64,000 nt of DNA from Gammaproteobacteria bacterium (GTDB lineage: Bacteria > Pseudomonadota > Gammaproteobacteria > Thiohalobacterales > Thiohalobacteraceae): contig JAIOJV010000041.1 in the NCBI GenBank assembly GCA_019911805.1, positions 1 to 64,000 on the forward strand, given 5' to 3'. Numbering within the stretch: position 1 is the stretch's first letter; every line of letters begins with the position of its first letter. The translations under genes were made by a program, and so were the position numbers. Below are positions 7,854 through 15,081 of this stretch, piece by piece. Under the pieces are notes generated by a model. The model searched no databases and was not told the origin of the DNA. It saw nothing but the letters and a program-made list of their open reading frames with translations.

Positions 7854-9311
7854 ATGTACGGACTCTCCAAATCCAAACTCCTGGCCTACCGCCAGTGCCC
7901 CAAACGGCTCTGGCTGGAGACCCATCGGCCCGATCTCGCCGAGCCGGACGACGACGGCGGGCTGCGGCAAAGTGCTGGGCTTCAGGTCGGCGACGTGGCG
8001 CGCGCGTTGCACCGCGACGGCATCCTCATCGAAGCACAGAGCCTCCGCGCCTGCCTTGCGCAAACGCGAAAAGCACTGGACAGCGCGCCGCGGCGACCGC
8101 TGTTCGAGGCGACCTTCGAGCATGACGGCGTCCTGGTGCGGGCCGATCTGCTGCTGCCCGCGCGCGGCGGGCACCGCCTGGTCGAAGTGAAGGCAACGTC
8201 TGAGGTTAAGGATCACCACATCGAAGACAGCGCCGTGCAGGCCTGGGTAGCGCGCAACGCCGGCCTTAAAGTCACGCACGTGGAAGTGGCGCACATCGAC
8301 ACGGCGTTCGTTTATCCCGGCGGCGCCGACTATGCCGGCCTGTTCGCACACGTCGATCTGACACGCGACGCGCAGGCACTGGCTCGGGAGGTGCCGGTTT
8401 GGGTCAAGGGCGCCCGCGCGACCTTGTCGAAGAAGAAGGAACCGCGTATCGAGCCGGGCGACCAGTGCACGAAGCCCTATCCCTGCCCGTTTCACGACTA
8501 CTGCAACGGCGATGACGACGCGGACGGCTATCCACCGGAGATCCTGCCCCATGGAAAGACGCTCGCCCGCTCGCTGCGCGCCGAAGGCTATACCGATCTG
8601 CGCGACGTGCCGAAGGGCCGTCTCGCCAAACCGCACCACTTCCGCGTCTGGCAATGCAGCGTCACCGGCAAACCGCTGCTCGACGCCGGGGCCGCAACGC
8701 TGCTGCGCGGCTTCGGCTATCCGCGCTACTACCTGGACTTCGAGACCATCAATCCCGCGGTGCCGATCTGGCCCGGAACCCGGCCTTACCAGCAAGTGCC
8801 GTTTCAGTGGTCCTGTCACCGCGAAGCGAAGAACGGCACGCTGCGCGCCGACGGGTTCCTTGCGGCCGATGACCTCGACCCGCGCCGCGCCTTCATGGAC
8901 AGCCTGCTCGACGCCATCGGCGACACCGGCCCGGTCTTTGTCTACAACATCACCTTTGAACGCAAGCGCCTGGAAGAACTGGCCGCCGACTTTCCTAAGC
9001 AGCGATCACCTTTGAAAGCCATAATCAAACGCCTGGTCGACCTGCTCCCGATCACCCGCGAGCATTACTACCATCCCGACATGCGCGGCTCCTGGTCCAT
9101 CAAGGCCGTGTTGCCGACGATCGCGCCGGAACTCGACTACGGCAACCTGCTCGTCGGCGATGGCGGCATGGCCCAGCAGGCCTATCTGGAAATGAACGCG
9201 CCGGAGACGAGCGCACGCCGCCGCAGGCAATTGCGCGACGGGCTGCTTGCATATTGCAACCAGGACACCCTCGCCATGGTGCGCCTGGCGCACTTCCTTC
9301 AGGGACGCTGA
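7854..9311 (+). CDS. DUF2779 protein: Cas4-like PD-(D/E)XK nuclease plus DEDD exonuclease-like domain
   Basis: A 485-residue protein with two nuclease-like halves. The N-terminal half begins SKSKLLAYRQCPKRLWLET. It carries a PD-(D/E)XK core (D98 in LVRADLLLP, E111-V-K113 in LVEVKATSEV) and cysteines at C15 and in QCTKPYPCPFHDYC that could hold a Cas4/AddB-like [4Fe-4S] cluster. The C-terminal half has DEDD exonuclease signatures: YYLDFETINPAVP, VYNITFERKRLEEL and YCNQDTLAMVRL. It starts at an ATG behind AAAGGA and is followed 2 bp later by the WYL gene. The role is unknown; nucleic-acid processing is inferred from the motifs. Confidence 0.85.
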   Translation: MYGLSKSKLLAYRQCPKRLWLETHRPDLAEPDDDGGLRQSAGLQVGDVARALHRDGILIEAQSLRACLAQTRKALDSAPRRPLFEATFEHDGVLVRADLLLPARGGHRLVEVKATSEVKDHHIEDSAVQAWVARNAGLKVTHVEVAHIDTAFVYPGGADYAGLFAHVDLTRDAQALAREVPVWVKGARATLSKKKEPRIEPGDQCTKPYPCPFHDYCNGDDDADGYPPEILPHGKTLARSLRAEGYTDLRDVPKGRLAKPHHFRVWQCSVTGKPLLDAGAATLLRGFGYPRYYLDFETINPAVPIWPGTRPYQQVPFQWSCHREAKNGTLRADGFLAADDLDPRRAFMDSLLDAIGDTGPVFVYNITFERKRLEELAADFPKQRSPLKAIIKRLVDLLPITREHYYHPDMRGSWSIKAVLPTIAPELDYGNLLVGDGGMAQQAYLEMNAPETSARRRRQLRDGLLAYCNQDTLAMVRLAHFLQGR

Positions 9312-9313
9312 CC

Positions 9314-10357
9314 ATGCCGAGATCGAACGCGGGCAATGCGATGGCGCGTCAATGGACAATGCTGAAGCTACTGCCCGACAGGGCACCAGGCCATACCGCC
9401 CGCGAATTGCAGGCCCTGCTCGCTGACAGGGGCTACGTCGTCGACAAAAACACGGTGGCGCGTGACCTGAAAGCGCTGTCGGCCATCTTCCCGCTGATCT
9501 GTGACGGCGAAGGAGATCGCGTTGCACATAGATGGTACTGGATGAAGCACTGCGGGCTCGACATTCCTGCACTGGACGTAACAGATGCGCTCTCACTCAC
9601 GCTGCTGCGCGATTTTCTCGCGCCACTGCTTCCTGCGTCAGTGCTCTCCGTACTGGGACCGCGTTTCGAACAAGCCGAGCGCGCTCTCGCACAATTGTCG
9701 GGCAGCAATCACATCGCGACCTGGGCCGACAAAATCCGCAGTGTACCGCCCACACTCCCGCTACTGCCGCCGACCATCGACGCCGAGTTGCTCGCCAGGA
9801 TCGAGGACGCCCTGCTGCGCGATAAGCAGATCGAATGCCGCTACCGCTCCGCTGACGGCCGCGAGACCGAACAGCGCCTGCACCCGCTCGCGCTCGTTCA
9901 GCGCGGCCCGGTGACCTACCTCGTCGCCACCGCCTTCGATTATGACGACGCGCATCTGTATGCCGTTCATCGGTTCATCGCTGCGGGCGTGATCGACGAA
10001 CCGGCACGCCGGCCGAAAGGCTTCAGCATCGACACCTACATCGCGGACGGCGCACTGCAATTCGGCAACGGCAAAATGATCCGACTGAAGGCGCGCGTGA
10101 GCGAAACGCTGGCGCGCACGCTCGAAGAGACCCCGCTGTCGGAGGACATGCGTATCGTGCGCAAGAACGGGGAATTGCTGTTGACTGCGACCGTCGCGGA
10201 TAGTTGGCAGTTGCGGTGGTGGGTATTATCGTGGGGTGATGGAGCAGTAATCCTTAACCCAAGAAGTCTGCGTTACGAGGTAGTACGTGAAGTATTAGAT
10301 GCGAGCCATGCGTACCAAGATGAAGTTACTCAACAGGAGACGTCATTCCGTGGATAA
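9314..10357 (+). CDS. WYL-domain transcriptional regulator
   Basis: A 347-residue protein. Residues 10-75 form an N-terminal winged HTH (TARELQALLADRGYVVDKNT, VARDLKALSAIFPL). A WYL domain follows at about 165-250 (IECRYRSADGRETEQRLHPL, VTYLVATAFDYDDAHLYAVH). The C-terminal WCX-type segment ends VLSWGDGAVILNPRSLRYEV. WYL proteins bind nucleic-acid ligands and often control defence genes. The start was set at the ATG 2 bp after the DUF2779 stop rather than the longer frame at 9254, which would run inside the upstream gene. Confidence 0.88.
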   Translation: MPRSNAGNAMARQWTMLKLLPDRAPGHTARELQALLADRGYVVDKNTVARDLKALSAIFPLICDGEGDRVAHRWYWMKHCGLDIPALDVTDALSLTLLRDFLAPLLPASVLSVLGPRFEQAERALAQLSGSNHIATWADKIRSVPPTLPLLPPTIDAELLARIEDALLRDKQIECRYRSADGRETEQRLHPLALVQRGPVTYLVATAFDYDDAHLYAVHRFIAAGVIDEPARRPKGFSIDTYIADGALQFGNGKMIRLKARVSETLARTLEETPLSEDMRIVRKNGELLLTATVADSWQLRWWVLSWGDGAVILNPRSLRYEVVREVLDASHAYQDEVTQQETSFRG

Positions 10358-11408
10358 AGTGTCAAAGCAAATCCGAAGCGACCCCTCTAATTTCTTTATT
10401 GCGCTTGCAGGAAGCAAACCTTCTGAAAATTACCTGTCTAGAGCATTCCATGCTTGCTTTACGCAGTCTCCTGCATTTGCGAATACCATTCTTTCATTGA
10501 TTTGGAAATCACGTGGCATGCGTGGTGATGTGCCAGACTATAAAAATTGGGTATGTGACTATCAACCGGTCACGCCGCTTAACAAGACGATACGTCCAGA
10601 CCTATGTTTACAGCCAACCCAAGGAACTAAACGGACGGGCGCAAGTAAGCCAATATTTATCGAAAGCAAGGTTGGCGCTGTGCTAGGTGAAGACCAGCTA
10701 AAGAACTATATTGATTCTGGCACCGAGGTATTGGTAGCGATCACAAAGAATTGGCCAGAGATATCGAGGGCACGATTATCTCAGTTAGGCGTGAATCACC
10801 TTCGCTGGCAAGATGTATCTCGCGCGGTCTCTGAAGTATCAAGCCGCCGTAGCAGTAAAGACAGATTTCTCTGTGACGCATTTGTCGACCTTTTGGAGGA
10901 TATGGGCATGAGTTATCGTGAAAACATCACAGTTCCGCAGCTGGAACAGGTTGGCATGTTTTTATCGAAGGTGAGTGCGCATGGCCAGAAACGCCGCAAT
11001 TACGCGTTAAAGTCGTGTTTTGAAATTGCGGACTCCTGTGTTTCATTGCTTCAAGATGCGCGCCGCATAGCTCAGGAGAGCATGCCAGTCCTATCAAAGT
11101 GCAACAATTGGGGGCCCGGATATTTTGCTCTGGTATGCGACGAAGAGCCTTCAAGCACAGAATGGCACGCCATAGGCATAGAAATGTGGAAGAGCTACTC
11201 TAGAAGTCGGCTTCTGTGCGCAATATATTTCTCTGCTAGTAAGCCTAGCGAAATATATTGGGAGATTGAAAACATCGGAAGCGAGATAAAAGACGACAGA
11301 AAACATATATCTGTTCCAATCAAAAAACTCACCACAAATGGAGAACTAGACTCACATAAAATAGCTGGCTCAATTTTGGAAGCCGTTAAGAAGTGGAATC
11401 CGTTCTAG
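10350..11408 (+). CDS. PD-(D/E)XK nuclease-like protein
   Basis: A 352-residue protein. I chose GTG at 10350, behind CAGGAGA, over the ATG at 10299 that lies deep inside the WYL gene. A nuclease core is visible: RPDLCLQP (Asp), then FIESKVGAVLGEDQLKNYID (E-x-K), followed by a strand EVLVAITKNW. This is the order D...ExK...Q found in restriction-type nucleases. The remaining 200 residues are unrecognised. The gene is clearly more AT-rich than the DUF2779 and WYL genes before it, suggesting separate acquisition. It overlaps the WYL gene's end by 8 bp. Confidence 0.6.
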   Translation: MDKVSKQIRSDPSNFFIALAGSKPSENYLSRAFHACFTQSPAFANTILSLIWKSRGMRGDVPDYKNWVCDYQPVTPLNKTIRPDLCLQPTQGTKRTGASKPIFIESKVGAVLGEDQLKNYIDSGTEVLVAITKNWPEISRARLSQLGVNHLRWQDVSRAVSEVSSRRSSKDRFLCDAFVDLLEDMGMSYRENITVPQLEQVGMFLSKVSAHGQKRRNYALKSCFEIADSCVSLLQDARRIAQESMPVLSKCNNWGPGYFALVCDEEPSSTEWHAIGIEMWKSYSRSRLLCAIYFSASKPSEIYWEIENIGSEIKDDRKHISVPIKKLTTNGELDSHKIAGSILEAVKKWNPF

Positions 11409-11437
11409 CCCTCTCTAATTTGTCGAAGACTCGTCGC

Positions 11438-12283
11438 ATGAGAACGATCATCTTAGGCGTGGACTGCTCCGCTGTTTCCGTCATAGCGCGCCTGCACCTT
11501 TCGTTTTACGACAGCCATGCAGTGCCGACGAGATCAACACTTGCTCGTCAAGCGATGCTTACGATAGACAGCACTGCAAATGCCCCCTCGTTCCTCGTTG
11601 GTGACGAATTGTTGGCCACAGCGGGCGAGGCGGCGGACTACGTCATGATCGTCGTCGATCCAAATGACGCCGAGGCCGTGCACGATGCGACCAAGGCGGG
11701 TGAAGCGGCACGCAAGGCCGGATCGTACCTTGTTATGGCCTTATGCAGTGAACCGGTCGCGGCCGACCGCCTCGATGCGACCGTGAAGTCCACCGTATTG
11801 CACTTGCTACGCGCGGCCGTGGACAGTCTGGTGGTCGTCAAATCAGGATCGCACCCAGACTATGATCGAGCAGGGGTCACCCGTGTTGCATATACGCTGG
11901 TTGCTGCCACGCTCGATCATCGCGTGAATCTAATCGGCCTCGATCTTGGCGATCTCAAGGAAGCAGTGCATGGCTGGGCAATCGCCACTGTCACCATGGT
12001 TGATTTGGCAAAAGCGAACACGACCGGAGATACGCCCGGATTCGACGGGCGTATCGACATCGCTTCCCCGTTGCGCGGCAATCCGCGTGGATTGTTTTGC
12101 AGTTATGGCGCAGCACCGGATCAGCTCCGACTGGAAGATTTCGAATCAGCCGGATCGGCGATTCAAGATGCGCTGTCGATCGCCTATCCGATGTGCGACG
12201 TAACGATTGCGGTGGCTTGTCTTGGCGATGGCTCTTTGGGGCACACTGCCGAGGTCGTTGCATGCTTGGCCTTTAACGGGTGA
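11438..12283 (+). CDS. Tubulin/FtsZ-like protein without GTP-binding loops
   Basis: A 281-residue protein. The C-terminal half follows FtsZ step by step: AAVDSLVVV matches HVDSLITIP; VNLIGLDLGDLKEAVHGWAI matches the NVDFADVRTVMSEMG helix; DIASPLRGNPRGLFCSYGAA matches the AISSPLL-GARGVLVNITAG region; LRLEDFESAGSAIQDAL and CDVTIAVACL...VVACL follow. In the N-terminal half the GGGGGN loop is replaced by VDCSAVS, and the GGGTGTG signature by VDPNDAEAVHDA. GTP binding is therefore unlikely. The start is at ATG 11438, after the nuclease stop. The cellular role is unknown. Confidence 0.6.
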   Translation: MRTIILGVDCSAVSVIARLHLSFYDSHAVPTRSTLARQAMLTIDSTANAPSFLVGDELLATAGEAADYVMIVVDPNDAEAVHDATKAGEAARKAGSYLVMALCSEPVAADRLDATVKSTVLHLLRAAVDSLVVVKSGSHPDYDRAGVTRVAYTLVAATLDHRVNLIGLDLGDLKEAVHGWAIATVTMVDLAKANTTGDTPGFDGRIDIASPLRGNPRGLFCSYGAAPDQLRLEDFESAGSAIQDALSIAYPMCDVTIAVACLGDGSLGHTAEVVACLAFNG

Positions 12284-12752
12284 TCTGTTGTCAGCGTCCG
12301 AATTGATTCCGGATTCACGCAACATACGAGACCTCGAAGGCCATCTAGGACTGCAACTGGCCGACTCACGTCCGTATAGCGCAGAGCGAATTCGCGAATC
12401 CCCAGGACTGTTTTGGGTCGGACTCCGTAATTCAGTGTTTGCTAATATTTCAAGGACACGTCTTCCGATTTCGACCCGAAGCGACCGTTGCCACGTATTT
12501 GCTGAGTGAGTTGGTTTTGTCAGCATAGTCTTACAAGGGCATTGGTTCCGTAAACAGGAATTGCCCTCCTGATCTTTCGATAGTATTTTCAGCTACAAGA
12601 AACTGCGCTGCTGGCCCCCTATGCACAGGGAAACAGTCGGCGAATATGGACAGAGGATCCGCTGTTGGGAGCGCGGATAAATAGAGCGTTTTTCATCTAA
12701 ATTTGATGGCTCCGATCCCGAATACCAAATATAAATACTGGATGTGCATCCC
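12284..12752. other. Intergenic region, nothing recognised
   Basis: About 470 bp with only short incoherent frames and no clear terminator. The right side is AT-richer and presumably holds the promoter of the CTERM protein gene. Confidence 0.5.
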
Positions 12753-13436
12753 ATGAAACACGCGATCCTAGGTGCCGTGTGCACCAGTCTTCTTGTTGCG
12801 ATCAGTGGTGCGGCGCAAGCTGCGTTGATCGATCGAGGTGGCGGTCTAATTTACGACACCGATCTAAACATCACTTGGCTGGCGAATGCCAATTACGGTG
12901 CCGGGTCGTCTTATGACAGTATCGATGGCACCAGCAATGGTGCAATGGATTGGCAGAACGCAGTCAGTTGGGCGATGAATCTGTCCTATTACGATAGTGT
13001 GCGCAACGTTACCTATGACGACTGGCGTCTGCCGACCACGCTGGAACCAGATCCTAGCTGCCAACAAACAAACGATGGCTTAATAAACTGCACGGGTAGC
13101 GAGCTGGGTCACCTGTTCTACAATGAGCTGGGTGGTGTAGCAGGCTATTCTCTTACTACTACGCATAATGATAATTATTACCTATTTACCAACATCGTGT
13201 TCAATTATTGGTCAGGTACTATCTACTCATCTCTTGGGAATAGTTACGCATGGAGCTTCAGCTCCACTGGTAGACAGGGAGCCCAAGGCATGGGCAGTCC
13301 TTATTTACATGCGTGGGCTGTACGTGATGGTGATGTGGCTGCAATTCCTTCGATGGTGCCGCTACCTACAGCGGTATGGTTGTTCGCCAGCGGCTTGTTG
13401 GCGCTTGCCGGCATGAGCCGCAAATGTCGATGCTGA
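12753..13436 (+). CDS. Secreted DUF1566-like protein with VPLPA-CTERM tail
   Basis: A 227-residue protein. It has an N-terminal signal peptide (KHAILGAVCTSLLVAISGAA, cleavage near AQA-ALI) and a DUF1566/Lcl-like domain (about 25-195) with the family hallmarks LIYDTDLNITWLANANY, DWRLPTT, ELGHLFYNELG, YWSGT and HAWAVRDGDV. The sorting tail VPLPTAVWLFASGLLALAGM followed by basic SRKCR marks it for CTERM-type membrane processing and export to the surface or exopolysaccharide. The start was set at ATG 12753; a GTG at 12744 is in frame. It stands alone. Confidence 0.85.
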   Translation: MKHAILGAVCTSLLVAISGAAQAALIDRGGGLIYDTDLNITWLANANYGAGSSYDSIDGTSNGAMDWQNAVSWAMNLSYYDSVRNVTYDDWRLPTTLEPDPSCQQTNDGLINCTGSELGHLFYNELGGVAGYSLTTTHNDNYYLFTNIVFNYWSGTIYSSLGNSYAWSFSSTGRQGAQGMGSPYLHAWAVRDGDVAAIPSMVPLPTAVWLFASGLLALAGMSRKCRC

Positions 13437-14709
13437 GCCTTCGGTGGTGCGAGAGCATTGATCCTTTTAGGAATGCGCAGGGGTGCGCCCTCCTGTCTTC
13501 CTGCCTAGCGAATACGTGAAAATAGTTCTCGTCGAGATATCCCATAAACAGCTGCTTCTGGCCGATTCTGTTGAGAAACTCAGTTGCACGCCCGATGCCG
13601 TTCTCTTTCGGGGTGCTCAGACCCTTCCTCGAAGGGAGATCGTCGCTCCTATGCCTTCCTGCGAGGTCAGAATTTCTGAAGTGTTTGTCTTTCGGTACCC
13701 GACAGAGAGTTTTTCAACACAATTGGCCGATAGCAGACTTACAACATCGGCGAACAATCATTCAGGGACTCGCCCGCTTCTCGCCAGAAGCGGTAGTTAC
13801 AAATCAAAATTGGAATCATAACCAAGTACTCGACGTTGGACAGAACGGATGATCATCCGGACATGGAGCGTGGCATCCACTAGTAGTCGAGCGGCGGGCC
13901 GAGCAGAGTTCAGCGCGTCGGTGAGGCGGGGTACGCCTGTGTGGCAGATGAGGACGGACGGGTAAAGGGCTGGTGGGTCTTAACCCAGTGGAACCCCAAG
14001 GAAACGGCTCTCGGGCGACAGCCACCCACGGCTACGCCTGTACTGGGGGGCTCGTTCCACTTTGCGGCTGGGTTCCCAGCTCCGTCACCGTGGGGGCTTC
14101 ACCGCCCACGAGCCTGGCCAAGTTGGGCCGGGGCGCGGTCTCGGGTTCGCGGCTCCCTCCGACCCGCTGCCGAAGGCCGGGGCCTGCACAGCCTGGATCC
14201 ACTCCGTGGCCCCCCCGCTAGTTCCGGCATGACCTGCGGTAGAAGATGCAGTAAGCTGTCACATACTAGAAAAGAATATGCTGCAAGCGGGCAATAAGAA
14301 TTCGCGCGGCTTTGTTCACTCAGTCATTGAATGCCTAATAAATCATAATGACGAGCGCCTACTTTAAAGATATCGAAATAAAATGGAACTGACCTTTTAG
14401 GAGGCAGTGGATAAGTTCCGCGCCAAATCCGAGTTTATGTCGAGCGGCTACTTCATCCGCCGTCGTGCGCTCTGGCCGCCCCGCCGGTCCGCTGCGATTA
14501 AATTATGGGTAAGGCTGCTACCGGCGTACCTGTTTGCCCATGGCTCGTCACCGAGGCCATGTTGCCATCTAGGCCGGGTGCGAGCTGCTGTCCTGTATTT
14601 TGCCCAAGGGCAACGGGAGTGGCGATTCTCTAAGGTTGGGGTTAGCCAGTAGATTCAGTAGCAGTCAAAGGATGGAAAACCGGCCAACTGGAGGACACGG
14701 GAGAGATTG
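13437..14709. other. Long stretch without a supportable gene
   Basis: About 1.27 kb. Several open frames of 80-118 codons exist, but they overlap on both strands and have unnatural composition, so none is called. The part from about 13.88 to 14.23 kb is strikingly GC-rich between AT-rich flanks and full of short hairpins (listed separately). The last 60 bp supply a GGAGG-type ribosome-binding site for the chaperone operon. Confidence 0.5.
14049..14114 (+). repeat. Nested inverted repeats, possible structured RNA
   Basis: GGCTCGT (14049-14055) can pair with ACGAGCC (14108-14114). Between them lie two smaller hairpins: GCTGGG/CCCAGC (14067-14072 with 14075-14080) and GTGGGGGC/GCCCAC (14090-14097 with 14104-14109). 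The closed multi-stem arrangement resembles a structured RNA or a hairpin-type mobile-element end. No known RNA family was recognised. Confidence 0.4.
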
Positions 14710-15081
14710 ATGGGCCAGCCAAATGAAGAAAGCGAGCGGATGGAGCAGTCCTTGATCGACATCGCTGTCGAGAGTTGGCGCTTCTCGCGTCTGTTCGGAA
14801 AGGTCGTCAGTAAACTCGATGCAGGTGAGTCGGGCCGCTACACCAATCAGCTCCGCTACTTCCAGAAGAAAGTCGAGGAGAGCCTCGACTCAAATGGCCT
14901 CAAGCTGGTCAACGTCGAAGGTCAGCCCTACGACCCGGGTATGGCGGCGTCCGCTTTGAACCTAGGAGACTTCGGTCCTGACGACGTGCTGCTCGTCGAT
15001 CAGATGTTGGAACCAATCATCATGGGGCCAAATGGCCTCCGCAAACAGGGTACCGTGATGCTGAGGAAAGTACAGGCATGA
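14710..15081 (+). CDS. Small GrpE-like protein
   Basis: A 123-residue protein. The N-terminal half is helical (IDIAVESWRFSRLFGKVVSK). The C-terminal half (VEGQPYDPGMAASALNLGDF ... IMGPNGLRKQGTVMLRKVQA) has the layout of the GrpE beta domain, including the 'G.PYDP' motif and the terminal 'G.V.L.KV'. GrpE proteins exchange nucleotide on Hsp70, and the next gene, overlapping by ATGA, is an Hsp70, which supports the call. It lacks the long coiled-coil stalk of housekeeping GrpE. The start was set at ATG 14710; a TTG precedes it. Confidence 0.55.
   Translation: MGQPNEESERMEQSLIDIAVESWRFSRLFGKVVSKLDAGESGRYTNQLRYFQKKVEESLDSNGLKLVNVEGQPYDPGMAASALNLGDFGPDDVLLVDQMLEPIIMGPNGLRKQGTVMLRKVQA

Noticed and set aside
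7812-8819. Minus-strand open frame of 335 codons
   Set aside because: It lies opposite the DUF2779 gene and lacks any motif; the plus strand carries clear nuclease motifs.
13554-13567. 13-bp match (GCTTCTGGCCGAT) shared with 24006-24018
   Set aside because: The match is too short and stands alone, so chance cannot be excluded.
13941-14297. Open frame of 118 codons in the GC-rich block
   Set aside because: Biased composition, overlapping frames on both strands and many hairpins argue against a protein.
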